64,000 bases of DNA, taken from contig VIRH01000060.1 of NCBI GenBank assembly GCA_008107755.1, positions 62,001-126,000 on the forward strand, read 5' to 3'. The DNA comes from Rhodobacterales bacterium (GTDB lineage: Bacteria; Pseudomonadota; Alphaproteobacteria; Rhizobiales; Stappiaceae). Under the pieces are notes generated by a model. That model did not search any database, was not told the origin of the DNA, and saw only the letters and a program-made list of their open reading frames with translations. Numbering within the stretch: position 1 is the stretch's first letter; each line of letters starts with the position of its first letter. Position numbers and translations under genes: made by a program. Positions 55,801 to 63,959 of the stretch are shown here, piece after piece.

Positions 55801-56274
55801 CTGGCATCGTTCGAGGTGGTCAACGGCCATTTTCAGCGTCTGTTCACGCATCTCTTCGGCGGCGGTACGGCGGAACTTCAACTGGTCGATTCCGACGACC
55901 CGCTGGATGCGGGGCTGGAGATCATCGCCCGTCCGCCCGGCAAGAAGCCGCAGACCATGACACTTCTGTCCGGGGGCGAGCAGGCCCTGACGGCCATGTC
56001 CCTGATCTTTGCGGTGTTCCTGACGAATCCCGCCCCGATCTGCGTGCTCGACGAGGTCGACGCCCCGCTTGATGACGCCAATGTTGAGCGTTACTGCGAC
56101 CTGCTCGATGAAATGTCGCGCAGTACCGAGACACGCTTCGTCGTTATCACCCACAACCCGATCACCATGGCGCGCATGAACCGTCTGTTCGGTGTCACAA
56201 TGGCCGAACGCGGCGTTTCCCAGCTGGTTTCCGTGGATCTGGAGACGGCCGAGAGATTCCGTGAGACGGCCTGA
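52816..56274 (+). CDS. smc: Chromosome segregation protein SMC
   Basis: 1152 aa. SMC forms the condensin ring with ScpA/ScpB. Walker A is GPNGCGKSN (31-39), with two long coiled coils (~170-500 and ~640-930), an Ala/Glu/Arg-rich stretch, a hinge near ~500-640 (DHTPVVEQLEVQSGFETALGAALGEDL), the C-terminal ABC signature LSGGEQALTAMSLIFAVF and Walker B ICVLDEVDAPLDDANVERYC. The hinge is shorter than in Bacillus SMC, as is usual in alphaproteobacteria. ATG 52816 follows GGAGGAGG. Confidence 0.97.
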   Translation: MKFSKLRIVGFKSFVEPMEFIIGNGLTGVVGPNGCGKSNLVEALRWVMGENSYKNMRASGMDDVIFSGSLNRPARNTAEVTLYLENPDRTAPAAFNDADLLEVSRRIEREQGSNYKINAKDVRARDVQLLFADASTGARSPAMVRQGQIGELIAAKPTSRRQILEEAAGISGLHSRRHEAEIRLRAAEQNLERLEDVLVQIDGQLDNLRRQSRQASRYRNLSSEIRGAEASILYIRWTEARTALSSAEEQFGEAQKQVNEATGLQAESARLQAIAAHKLPELRDESAKAGAALQRLVIARNELDAEERRVKERLQDLERRLHQLAEDIRREQSMVSENDEVLERLTEERAELLEENEMVQERTESAREKVAEAEESVRELESSLSELTAAEARSRAERQQLERAVADSRQRADRLLAQAAEAQQALAQIDEQLSEHDGVAENREALELAEEALAEAEGAAEEAEAATRQARESEQAAREPVGDARQALQGLETEARTLEQVLNVHGEQDHTPVVEQLEVQSGFETALGAALGEDLDASLDDAAAVKWGSALDGAGDPPLPEGARPLAEVVSAPAELARRLGQIGIVSHEDGPTLRAQLKPGQRLVSRDGDLWRWDGFVVAANAPTPAAQRLAQKNRLAELGEEIETARRELEDRQQALEEAAARVRGATELEQTARGKVRDGQRQAVSAREALAAAERTVSQLAARKEAARDRAERLGEDVELAREQVVEAEERLEEAPADSSYQDQIADLQAEVGTARGALAEARAVSEGLTREQQMRDRRLEAIAREYDGWKTRAANAAQQISVLTERRQEAEEERAELIEAPEDIEIKRRELFSAIARAEEDKKEKDDRLQQAELDQADVDRAAKVAMEALSGAREQKIRAEERLEAARDRKTNLERRIDEDLDVSVAALPEIAGLKEGAPLPDPEAMERKLERLKAERERLGGVNLRAEEELKEIDEQKTTLTSERDDLIEAIRRLRTGISNLNREARERLLASFEVVNGHFQRLFTHLFGGGTAELQLVDSDDPLDAGLEIIARPPGKKPQTMTLLSGGEQALTAMSLIFAVFLTNPAPICVLDEVDAPLDDANVERYCDLLDEMSRSTETRFVVITHNPITMARMNRLFGVTMAERGVSQLVSVDLETAERFRETA

Positions 56275-56389
56275 GCCGCCTTTCCCGGTGGCCCTATCGG
56301 CACATTCCCGTAAGACTATGGTGGAGGAAAAAGCTCTTCCTGGCCTAATGGTGAGTAAAATCAATAAATTAGCGCAAGTCTTAGTGTTC

Positions 56390-56418
56390 TTGACAGGTTA
56401 CGGGCCCCCGACTATGGT
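56390..56418 (+). promoter_or_regulatory. Promoter of the ATP synthase Fo operon
   Basis: TTGACA (56390-56395), a 17-nt spacer, then TATGGT (56413-56418). The predicted start near 56425 gives a ~55-nt leader before atpI. Confidence 0.75.
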
Positions 56419-56480
56419 GCGCGCGGCTTTAGGGGGTATCCAAGGCCTGGTCGGAAGTCTGGACGGGTGCGGGGGACGGC

Positions 56481-56870
56481 ATGAGTGGCTCTTCGCAAAA
56501 CGGTAACGAGGACGGACGGACCGAAGGTACCTCCGAGGCGGATCTGTCGGAACGGCGGAGCCGGCTCAACCGGATGCTGGAGGGGCAGCGGGCGGCGGAA
56601 GATGCCGAGCGTAAATCCCGGAATGGCAAACCATCCGGCTACGCCCAGGCGATGAAACTCTCTTCGGAGTTCATTGCGGGGATCGTGGTTGGGTGCGGTA
56701 TGGGCTGGGTCTGCGACCACTGGCTGGGAACATCACCCTTCGGGCTGATCGTTTTTCTGCTGATTGGTTTCGCGGCGGGCGTCCTGAACGTGTTACGGGC
56801 AGCGGGTGAAGTCGCGCATCCCGAAACGCGCATGGGCCGAGGCGACGCGAATAAAGACGGATCTGAATGA
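56481..56870 (+). CDS. atpI: ATP synthase protein I
   Basis: 129 aa. A charged N-terminal half (residues ~1-55) precedes two membrane helices (SSEFIAGIVVGCGMGWVCDH and FGLIVFLLIGFAAGVLNVL). AtpI helps assemble the c-ring and may carry Mg2+. The alphaproteobacterial form has a long polar N-terminus, as seen here. It is the first gene behind the promoter and is followed 56 nt later by atpB. Confidence 0.92.
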   Translation: MSGSSQNGNEDGRTEGTSEADLSERRSRLNRMLEGQRAAEDAERKSRNGKPSGYAQAMKLSSEFIAGIVVGCGMGWVCDHWLGTSPFGLIVFLLIGFAAGVLNVLRAAGEVAHPETRMGRGDANKDGSE

Positions 56871-56926
56871 GTTTTTTGCGCAGTTCCTGCGTGTCCTGAA
56901 ATGTAATGAGCGAAGAAGGCTGACCG

Positions 56927-57676
56927 GTGGCGAACGATCCGATCCATCAGTTCCATATCCAGAAACTCTTCCCGATCGAGGTCGGGGGCATGGATTTCTC
57001 TTTCACCAACTCTTCGCTGTTCATGGTCCTGACCGTAGCAGCGGCGTCCGCCTTCCTGATCCTGTCCACCAGCGGTCGCGGCCTCGTGCCGAACCGGGTG
57101 CAGTCCCTATCGGAAATGGCGTATGAATTTGTGGCGGGGATGCTGCGAAGTTCGGCCGGAACCGAGGGCATGCGCTTCTTCCCGCTCGTGTTTTCGCTGT
57201 TCATGTTCGTTCTCGTGGCGAACCTCTTCGGCATGTTCCCGTACTTCTTTACGGTGACCAGCCACATCATCGTGACATTCGCACTCGCCATGCTGGTCAT
57301 CCTGACCGTGACCATCTACGGCCTGGTGCGCCACGGACTGAAGTTCTTCCACCTCTTTGCGCCGGCCGGCGTTCCGCCGGTCCTGCTGCTGATCGTTGCA
57401 CCGATCGAGGTCGTGTCCTTCCTGTCCCGCCCCGTCAGCCTCTCCGTTCGTCTGTTCGCGAACATGCTGGCAGGCCACATCACTCTCAAGGTTTTCGCCG
57501 GCTTTGTCGTCAGCATGGGTGCCGCAGGCATCGCTGGGGCCGCCGGTGCCATTCTTCCGCTCGGAATGACGGTAGCGCTCACCGCGCTGGAGTTTCTCGT
57601 CGCCTTCCTGCAGGCCTATGTCTTCACGATCCTGACCTGCATGTACCTCAACGACGCCCTTCACCCGTCACACTAG
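56927..57676 (+). CDS. atpB: ATP synthase Fo subunit a
   Basis: 249 aa with five or six membrane helices. The essential Arg of the proton channel is in [14 protein letters not shown] (near residue 170). Other family blocks are [22 protein letters not shown] and [24 protein letters not shown]. It starts with GTG 56927 after a weak site, and it forms the stator half-channels next to the c-ring. Confidence 0.97.
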   Translation: MANDPIHQFHIQKLFPIEVGGMDFSFTNSSLFMVLTVAAASAFLILSTSGRGLVPNRVQSLSEMAYEFVAGMLRSSAGTEGMRFFPLVFSLFMFVLVANLFGMFPYFFTVTSHIIVTFALAMLVILTVTIYGLVRHGLKFFHLFAPAGVPPVLLLIVAPIEVVSFLSRPVSLSVRLFANMLAGHITLKVFAGFVVSMGAAGIAGAAGAILPLGMTVALTALEFLVAFLQAYVFTILTCMYLNDALHPSH

Positions 57677-57756
57677 GCAAACCGTTCTTGCGGCGGCGTG
57701 AGCCGCTGCCGGGAATAAATCCGAAATCTGCAAAACACCAATTAGGAGCACGTGTC

Positions 57757-57981
57757 ATGGAAGCAGAAGCAGCAAAATACATCGGCGCTGGTATCGCATG
57801 CCTCGGCATGGGCGGTGCAGCTATCGCACTCGGCACCATCTTCGGTAACTACCTGAACGGCGCTCTGCGCAACCCGACTGCTGCTGATGGCCAGTTCGGC
57901 CGTCTGGTCTTCGGCTTCGCCGTTACAGAAGCTCTGGGCATCTTCTCCCTGCTGATCGCTCTTCTCCTGCTGTTCGCTTGA
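57757..57981 (+). CDS. atpE: ATP synthase Fo subunit c
   Basis: 74 aa proteolipid with two membrane helices. The proton-carrying carboxylate is Glu58 in [16 protein letters not shown]; the polar loop is [12 protein letters not shown]. No sodium-type ligand set is apparent, so proton coupling is expected. ATG 57757 has a TAGGAG site. The codons are strongly biased to frequent ones, as usual for this highly expressed gene. Confidence 0.97.
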   Translation: MEAEAAKYIGAGIACLGMGGAAIALGTIFGNYLNGALRNPTAADGQFGRLVFGFAVTEALGIFSLLIALLLLFA

Positions 57982-58061
57982 TTCTCTAGGGTCTTCCGAG
58001 AGAAATTGAGTGACTCCGAGGGCGGCGCAAGCGCCGCCCGATCGGAATTTGGAGATAGAGC

Positions 58062-58619
58062 ATGGCAGGCGACGCCCATTCCAACGCCGAACTGAATGCG
58101 GAAGTTCACATTCCTGAAAGTGAACACGGAGCGGGATTCCCGCCCTTCGACGCAACCACCTATTCTTCTCAGATCCTGTGGCTGGCCATCACCTTCGGTG
58201 CCTTCTACTGGATCATGAAGAATGTGGCCGTCCCCCGTATTTCCGGCATTCTGGAAGACCGTGAGGACCGCATCGCAGGCGATCTTTCCGAGGCGAATCG
58301 CCTGAAGGAAGAAACCGACGAGGCGATCGCGGCCTATGAACAGGCCCTGGCGGAAGCGCGCAACAAGGCACATGCCATTGCCAGCGAGACCCGGGCCAAG
58401 CTGAAGGCCGATCAGGAAGCGCGTCGCGAGAAGGCGGAAGCGGAACTGAACGAAAAGCTGAAGGCTGCTGAAGCACAGATCGCCGGTGTTAAAACCGAGG
58501 CCCTGTCTCAGATCGGTGATATTGCCGGAGAAACCACATCGGTGCTCGTCGAGCAACTGATTGGCAAGGCTCCGACCAAGACCGACCTGAACAAGGCACT
58601 CAAGTCGGCGATGAACTGA
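58062..58619 (+). CDS. atpG: ATP synthase Fo subunit b'
   Basis: 185 aa. One membrane helix (residues ~38-58, ILWLAITFGAFYWIMKNVAV) and a long, charged, Ala/Glu-rich coiled coil mark a b-type stator. The extended N-terminus ahead of the helix distinguishes b' from the following b subunit. It starts 80 nt after atpE. I use the name atpG in its b' sense, not for the gamma subunit. Confidence 0.93.
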   Translation: MAGDAHSNAELNAEVHIPESEHGAGFPPFDATTYSSQILWLAITFGAFYWIMKNVAVPRISGILEDREDRIAGDLSEANRLKEETDEAIAAYEQALAEARNKAHAIASETRAKLKADQEARREKAEAELNEKLKAAEAQIAGVKTEALSQIGDIAGETTSVLVEQLIGKAPTKTDLNKALKSAMN

Positions 58620-58629
58620 GGAGACCGTC

Positions 58630-59109
58630 ATGGACGCAACTTTCTGGGCCCTGATCGGTCTCATCCTGTTCTTCGTGCTGATGGTCTATGTGAAGGTTCC
58701 GGGCAAGATCGGTTCCGCACTCGACAATCGCGCCGTCAAGATCCGTGAAGAGCTGGAAGAAGCGCGCAGGATGCGCGAAGAAGCCCAGGCTCTCCTGTCG
58801 GAATATCAGCGCAAGCGTCACGAGGCCGAAAGCGAAGCGGAAGCCATCATCGCGGAAGCCAATGCGGAAGCCGAGCGTCTGACGCTCGAAACCAATCAGG
58901 CTCTCGATGAGATGATCGCCCGCCGGACCAAGGCCGCCGAGGAAAAAATCGCGCAGGCCGAATCTCAGGCGGTCGCCGAGGTTCGTGCAAAGGCAGCTGA
59001 CATTGCTGTTGCCGCCGCCGAGGAAATCCTCACCGCCAAGGTGAAGGACAAACTCGCCGACGACATTCTTTCCAAGAGCATTGCTCAGGTGAAAGATCGG
59101 CTGAACTGA
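58630..59109 (+). CDS. atpF: ATP synthase Fo subunit b
   Basis: 159 aa. A membrane helix begins almost at the N-terminus (FWALIGLILFFVLMVYVKV, residues ~4-23) and is followed by a long coiled coil rich in Glu, Ala and Arg to the end. It pairs with b' as the peripheral stalk. It starts 10 nt after b' and ends the Fo operon; the F1 genes are not in the window. Confidence 0.95.
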   Translation: MDATFWALIGLILFFVLMVYVKVPGKIGSALDNRAVKIREELEEARRMREEAQALLSEYQRKRHEAESEAEAIIAEANAEAERLTLETNQALDEMIARRTKAAEEKIAQAESQAVAEVRAKAADIAVAAAEEILTAKVKDKLADDILSKSIAQVKDRLN

Positions 59110-59134
59110 GTTCTTCGGAATTCTTGAGACTTTG

Positions 59135-59162
59135 AAAAGCGGCCTCTCGGGGCCGCTTTTTT
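59135..59162 (+). terminator. Terminator of the Fo operon
   Basis: Stem AAAAGCGGCC (59135-59144) / GGCCGCTTTT (59151-59160) with a 6-nt loop and six T residues. Confidence 0.94.
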
Positions 59163-59304
59163 GTTGGTTGAAGCGGTTCGGTCCGGAAGAGCTTCCGCCG
59201 CTGTCGACCTGATCGAGTTCTATCGCATTCGCTTTTGCTTCCTGAAATCCAAGATTTCAAAGCGGGAAAAGAAACAGGATATTTTCGGTCAAACGCGACA
59301 GGCT

Positions 59305-59955
59305 CTAGTCGATATGGCCGGCGGCCACCCGCACGGGGCGGAAACTCATCCGGTGATGCGCGCTTGGCCCAAGTCGCGTCAGCGCTTCCTGGTGGACCGG
59401 GACACCATAGCCCTTGTGCTGGGCGAAGCCGTAACCCGGACAATGCTCCTCGAGTCGCACCATCATCCTGTCGCGCGTTACCTTTGCAACGATGGAGGCC
59501 GCCGCGACGCACAGGCACCTGCCGTCACCCTTGATAAGCGCCTGGCCCTGCCGGCCCAGACCGGGGGGGACGTCCCGGCCGTCGACGAGAACAAAATCCG
59601 GAGCCCGGGAAAGACCGTCCACGGCGCGGACCATCGCCGACAGGGTGGCTGCACGAATGTTGATGCGGTCGATGATGGTGGGGGAGGCGCTGGCGACCGA
59701 AACCCAGGACGTCGCCAGGATCTCTTCGTAAAGGTCCTCCCGGCGGGCTTCGGTCAGTTTCTTGGAATCGTTGAGGCCATCAGGAAGGTTGTCATAATCG
59801 AGCACAACCGCAGCGGTTACAACGGGCCCGGCCCATGGACCACGCCCCGCCTCGTCAACGCCGCACAGGCGGCCATCAAAGCTGCCTGCATGCCTGCGTT
59901 CCAGAACGGGATCCGGCGCTTCGCCGAACGCGAGATCGAAAAGCGTCAACGTCAT
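59305..59955 (-). CDS. rnhB: Ribonuclease HII
   Basis: 216 aa. RNase HII removes single ribonucleotides and RNA primers from DNA. The DEDD active site includes Asp and Glu in LCGVDEAGRGPWAGPVV, and Asp in VLVDGRDVPP; the conserved AASIVAKVTRDRMM is seen. It lies 44 nt from the radical SAM gene on the same strand. The gap to atpF (59163-59304) holds nothing recognisable. Confidence 0.95.
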   Translation of the reverse strand: MTLTLFDLAFGEAPDPVLERRHAGSFDGRLCGVDEAGRGPWAGPVVTAAVVLDYDNLPDGLNDSKKLTEARREDLYEEILATSWVSVASASPTIIDRINIRAATLSAMVRAVDGLSRAPDFVLVDGRDVPPGLGRQGQALIKGDGRCLCVAAASIVAKVTRDRMMVRLEEHCPGYGFAQHKGYGVPVHQEALTRLGPSAHHRMSFRPVRVAAGHID

Positions 59956-59999
59956 GCCCCGAACCTGCCGCCACCCGCGACAGGCTTCAACCCTTGAAT

Positions 60000-61121
60000 T
60001 CAGAACAGGGACAGTTGCACACCGCCTTTTTGCGGCTGAACAAAAGCGTCGGTGCTCAGTTTCCTGCGCCGGATGTTGAGCCCCAGTCGCTTGGCAGCGA
60101 GTGAGAAGCGTTTTGCGATCTGGTCTGCATAGGGACCGCGGCCCCGCATGCGCTCACCCCACTTGGCATCGTAATCCTTGCCGCCGCGCATCGACCTGAT
60201 GAGGCTCATGACATGGCGATAGCGGTCGGGCCGCTCGCGGACGAGCCAGTCGCGAAAAAGTTCGGAGACTTCAAGCGGCAGGCGGAGCAGGACGAAGGCG
60301 ACCTCCTGCGCACCATGCTCCGCAGCCGCTTCCAGAATGGCCTCGATCTCGCTGTCGGTCAGTGCCGGGATCACGGGCGCCATCATGACGGAGGTCGGTA
60401 TTCCGGCGTCCGACAGGGCCCGGACCGCGTCGAGACGCTTTTGCGGTGCCGAGGCACGCGGCTCCATCGCGCGGCAGAGTTTCCTGTCGAGCGTGGTGAT
60501 GGAAAGCGCGACCTTGACGAGATTTCGTTCGGCAAGCCGTGACAGGATGTCGATATCGCGCGTGACCAGCGCAGATTTGGTCACGATCGCAACCGGATGT
60601 CCGCAGCCCTCGAGAACCTCCAGAATGTCCCGCATGAGTTTGTAGCCACGCTCCAGCGGCTGGTACGGATCGGTGTTCGTGCCGATCGCGATCACACGGG
60701 GCGTGTAACCGGGCCGCGACAGTTCACGCTCGAGAAGCTGGGCGGCATTGGGCTTTGCGAACAGCCTCGTCTCGAAATCGAGGCCGGGGGAGAGGCCCAT
60801 ATAGGCGTGGCTGGGCCGCGCGAAGCAGTAGATGCAGCCATGCTCGCAGCCCCGGTAGGGATTGATGGAGCGGTCGAAGGAAATGTCCGGAGAGTCATTG
60901 CGCGTGATGATCGTCCGGGCGCGCTCTTCCTGCACCTGCGTCTTGAGTGGAGGCAGATCTTCCAGGCTTTCCCAGCCGTCGTCGAAGCTCTCCCGGCTCA
61001 GCGGCTCGTAGCGCCCGCTTCTGTTGAGGGCGGCTCCCCGGCCGCGTCTGCGGTCCTCTGAAAGCCGCGTTGCATCTTCCTCGTGTAGGGGTGGTGTAGG
61101 GGGCTGAAGCGCGGTTTTCAT
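60000..61121 (-). CDS. PA0069-family radical SAM protein
   Basis: 373 aa. The [4Fe-4S]-AdoMet motif is CEHGCIYC (Cys92, Cys96, Cys99) in SINPYRGCEHGCIYCFARPSHAYMG. The rest follows the PA0069/SplB-like pattern, including IAIGTNTDPYQPLERGYKLMRDIL. A polar N-terminal extension of ~80 residues precedes the barrel. The reaction is unknown for this family; it is often found beside DNA-related genes, here rnhB. ATG 61121. Confidence 0.92.
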   Translation of the reverse strand: MKTALQPPTPPLHEEDATRLSEDRRRGRGAALNRSGRYEPLSRESFDDGWESLEDLPPLKTQVQEERARTIITRNDSPDISFDRSINPYRGCEHGCIYCFARPSHAYMGLSPGLDFETRLFAKPNAAQLLERELSRPGYTPRVIAIGTNTDPYQPLERGYKLMRDILEVLEGCGHPVAIVTKSALVTRDIDILSRLAERNLVKVALSITTLDRKLCRAMEPRASAPQKRLDAVRALSDAGIPTSVMMAPVIPALTDSEIEAILEAAAEHGAQEVAFVLLRLPLEVSELFRDWLVRERPDRYRHVMSLIRSMRGGKDYDAKWGERMRGRGPYADQIAKRFSLAAKRLGLNIRRRKLSTDAFVQPQKGGVQLSLF

Positions 61122-61231
61122 GAAATTGAGCGGCTAAAAAGGTGGAACATAAAGGGAACATTAGCCAAAAACCGGCCTTTCACAAGTCCCCTCTATCGCA
61201 CTTTGAAAAATTTCATGTAAAACTCAGCTTC

Positions 61232-61927
61232 ATGATCAGCGTCATTATTTCGACAAAGAACTCCGAAACCGATCTGGTCCACGCTCTCGCAGCGCTCGTT
61301 CCCGCTGCTGCGGAAGGCGTGATCCGGGAAGTCATCGTCGTCGATGGCGGCTCCAGCGACAACACGGAGCGCGTTGCCGACGCAGCAGGTTGTACCTGGA
61401 TCAGCAGGCCCGGTTCTCTTCGCAGCGAACGGCTCAGCCAGGGTGCCGCAGAATCGTCGCGCGGCGAATGGCTCCTGTTCCTGCAGCCCGACACACTCCT
61501 AGAAAGCGGCTGGTACCACGAAGCCCAGGCATTCGTCGAGCGTGCCGCGCGGGCGCGCAACGGCGTGCGGACGGCAGCGAGCTTTCGCCTCCGCTATGAG
61601 GCTTTCGGGCTGAGTTCCAGGGTTTTCGAAACGGTTGCGGCCCTGCGCTCGCAACTTCTCGGCATGCCCTACGGCAACCAGGGGCTTCTGATCTCGCGTC
61701 AATTCTACTCCACGATCGGCGGGCACCGTCCGTTGCCCGAGATGGAAGATCTCGACATCGCCAAACGGATCGGGCGCACGCGCATGGCCTTCCTGCGCGC
61801 GGCTGCCGTGTCGTCGGGGGCAGGCGAAGGCGATGGATCGACCTCTCGCCTGCGTCAGTCGCTGGCCCGGTTTTGCGTCGGTATGCTCAGAATTCCCGCA
61901 AGCGTTGCGCTTAAGTTGCACGGCTGA
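61232..61927 (+). CDS. Glycosyltransferase family 2 protein
   Basis: 231 aa. The GT-A nucleotide-sugar fold is visible from MISVIISTKNSETDLVHALAAL and the VVDGGSSDNTERV motif (38-50). It is shorter than many GT2 enzymes, with a C-terminal region (FETVAALRSQLLGMPYGNQGLLISRQFYSTIGG) of the type found in TIGR04283-like putative glycosyltransferases. Donor and acceptor are unknown. ATG 61232 was chosen over a longer frame that runs from 61142. Confidence 0.86.
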   Translation: MISVIISTKNSETDLVHALAALVPAAAEGVIREVIVVDGGSSDNTERVADAAGCTWISRPGSLRSERLSQGAAESSRGEWLLFLQPDTLLESGWYHEAQAFVERAARARNGVRTAASFRLRYEAFGLSSRVFETVAALRSQLLGMPYGNQGLLISRQFYSTIGGHRPLPEMEDLDIAKRIGRTRMAFLRAAAVSSGAGEGDGSTSRLRQSLARFCVGMLRIPASVALKLHG

Positions 61928-61961
61928 CACGCTTTTTCACGTCGCGTGGCTCGGCAGTCGC

Positions 61962-62519
61962 TCACGCCTCCTGCAGCTTACCCCGTTTCAGGTGCTCGTC
62001 GAGGCGCGGCATGATCTCGACGAAATTGCACGGCATGTGCCGGTAATCGAGCTGCCATTTCAGGATTCCGTCCCACGCATCCTTGCAGGCGCCGGGAGAA
62101 CCGGGCAGCACGAAGATGTAGGTTGCACCGGCAACGCCCCCGGTTGCGCGGGACTGGATGGTCGATGTGCCGATCTTGTCGTAGGAGATTCGATGGAAGA
62201 CTTCCGAGAAGCCGTCCATTCGTTTTTCGAAGAGCGGCTCCATGGCCTCCGGGGTCACATCGCGTCCGGTAAAACCGGTTCCGCCGGTGGACACGATCAC
62301 ATCGATCCCTTCGTCCGCTATCCAGTCCTTCACGATCGCCTGGATCGCAGGCACGTCATCCGTCACGATCTTCCGATCTGCCAGGAAATGCCCACCCTTT
62401 TCGATCCTGTCGGCCAGAGTGCTGCCGGATCTGTCTTCCTCGAGCGAGCGCGTGTCGGAAACCGTCAGCACGGCAATGTTGAGCGGGATGAACGGGCGGG
62501 TGTCGTCGATACGGGACAT
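61962..62519 (-). CDS. moaB: Molybdenum cofactor biosynthesis protein B
   Basis: 185 aa. MoaB/MogA-type protein that adenylylates molybdopterin. The family signature IVSTGGTGFTGRDVTPEAM is present, with the preceding VLTVSDTRSLEEDRSGSTLADRI and later FVLPGSPGACKDAWDGIL. ATG 62519 has a GGAGAG site; a longer frame from 62549 would add ten residues. It converges with the GT2 gene and no other moa gene is in the window. Confidence 0.95.
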   Translation of the reverse strand: MSRIDDTRPFIPLNIAVLTVSDTRSLEEDRSGSTLADRIEKGGHFLADRKIVTDDVPAIQAIVKDWIADEGIDVIVSTGGTGFTGRDVTPEAMEPLFEKRMDGFSEVFHRISYDKIGTSTIQSRATGGVAGATYIFVLPGSPGACKDAWDGILKWQLDYRHMPCNFVEIMPRLDEHLKRGKLQEA

Positions 62520-62662
62520 GAAGCTCTCCTTTGCACCATAGATAAGCAATCTTTCGGGTCGTCACCAGAGGGGCAGACCGCTGAAGCCTGAGCGAGGAAT
62601 TGAAATAAAATTTCAAAAAATAACAAGATTGGGACACTTGCAAGATAGTTAGGTCAGTAGTA

Positions 62663-62692
62663 TTGACTTAAATACAAAGTCAAAAATATAGA
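62663..62692 (+). promoter_or_regulatory. Promoter and palindromic operator of the aminotransferase gene
   Basis: -35 TTGACT (62663-62668), 18-nt spacer, TATAGA (62687-62692). TTGACTT (62663-62669) and AAGTCAA (62677-62683) form a perfect 7-bp dyad with 7-nt spacer over the -35/-10 region, the position of a repressor site. The start codon follows seven nt after the -10. Confidence 0.65.
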
Positions 62693-62699
62693 GCCAAAC

Positions 62700-63926
62700 A
62701 TGACGTCCTGGGAAAGCCTTTACGCAAGACGCGCAACCCGAATGCGCGCGTCCGAAATCCGCGAACTTCTGAAACTCCTTGACCGACCCGACGTGATTTC
62801 CTTCGCCGGCGGCATTCCGGATTCCGCGCTTTTTCCGGCGCGGGCCTTCAAGGAAGCTTATTCGGAGATCCTGAGCGGCCCGGAAGCGGACCGCGCGCTC
62901 CAATATGGGGTCAGCGAAGGCAGTCCGCGGCTACGCCGCTGGATCGCGGAGCATATGAAATCCCTCGGTGTGGACTGCGGCCCGGAGAACATTCTTGTCA
63001 CCTCCGGATCCCAGCAGGGGCTCGATTATATCGGCAAGCTGTTTCTCTCCGAGGGTGACACCGCGCTCGTCCAGTGGCCCACCTACCTCGGGGCCTTGCA
63101 GGCGTTCAATGCTTATGAGCCGGCCTACGACCGCCTCGACCCCGGCACGAACCTCTCGGCCGATGACATACGCGCGAAAGCCGCGGCATCGGACGGAAAG
63201 GTCAAATTCGCCTATCTGTCACCCGACTTTGCCAATCCGACAGGCCGGACCCTCGATCTGGCAGAGCGCCGCAGAACACTTGCGCTTGCAGAAGAGCTCG
63301 ATTGCGCCTTGATCGAGGATGCTCCTTACGAGTGCCTGCGCTACGACGGCGCTCCGGTCCCGGCGCTTCTGGCGCTCGACTGCGAGGCAGCGGGGGGCAT
63401 AGAGGCAACACGCACGCTTTATTGCGGCAGCTTCTCGAAGTCGCTGTCTCCGGGGCTGAGACTGGGCTGGATCTGTGCCGCGATGCCGGTCATTTCCCGC
63501 CTGGTTCTGATCAAGCAGGCAAGCGACCTCAATTCGCCGGTGCTGAATCAGGAGGCTATGGCCCGCGTCGCCGAGCGCGTTTTCGAAGACCACACGGCCG
63601 GCATGAGGGCGACCTACAAGGCGAGACGGGATGCCATGCTGGCAGCGCTGGAGGCCCATATGCCGAGGGGAACGTCATGGACACGGCCGGAAGGCGGCAT
63701 GTTCATCTGGCTGGAACTTCCCGCCGGCATCGATGCGGCCGACCTTCTGACCGCTTCCGTCGAAAAGGCCAAGGTGGCCTTCGTCCCGGGCAGGGCCTTC
63801 CATCCGGATGGAACTGGCGGCAACACCCTGCGGCTGAGCTTTTCCTGCGCCGATGCGGAAAAGATAGAAGCCGGGATCGCCAGACTGGGCAGCTTGATTG
63901 CCGAAACGGTCACCGCCACCCTGTAG
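62700..63926 (+). CDS. PLP-dependent aminotransferase (class I/II, MocR-related branch)
   Basis: 408 aa fold-type I aminotransferase of the LysN/2-aminoadipate type. The PLP lysine is Lys247 in YCGSFSKSLSPGLRLGW; other motifs are VTSGSQQGLDYIGKLF, YLSPDFANPTGRTL and the C-terminal Arg in NTLRLSFSC. Substrate is probably an aromatic or branched amino acid or 2-aminoadipate. There is no ribosome site, and the ATG lies seven nt after a -10 element, so the mRNA is probably leaderless. Confidence 0.92.
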   Translation: MTSWESLYARRATRMRASEIRELLKLLDRPDVISFAGGIPDSALFPARAFKEAYSEILSGPEADRALQYGVSEGSPRLRRWIAEHMKSLGVDCGPENILVTSGSQQGLDYIGKLFLSEGDTALVQWPTYLGALQAFNAYEPAYDRLDPGTNLSADDIRAKAAASDGKVKFAYLSPDFANPTGRTLDLAERRRTLALAEELDCALIEDAPYECLRYDGAPVPALLALDCEAAGGIEATRTLYCGSFSKSLSPGLRLGWICAAMPVISRLVLIKQASDLNSPVLNQEAMARVAERVFEDHTAGMRATYKARRDAMLAALEAHMPRGTSWTRPEGGMFIWLELPAGIDAADLLTASVEKAKVAFVPGRAFHPDGTGGNTLRLSFSCADAEKIEAGIARLGSLIAETVTATL

Positions 63927-63959
63927 CCTTGTCGCAAGCTGTGGGAAGATTGACGCCAC

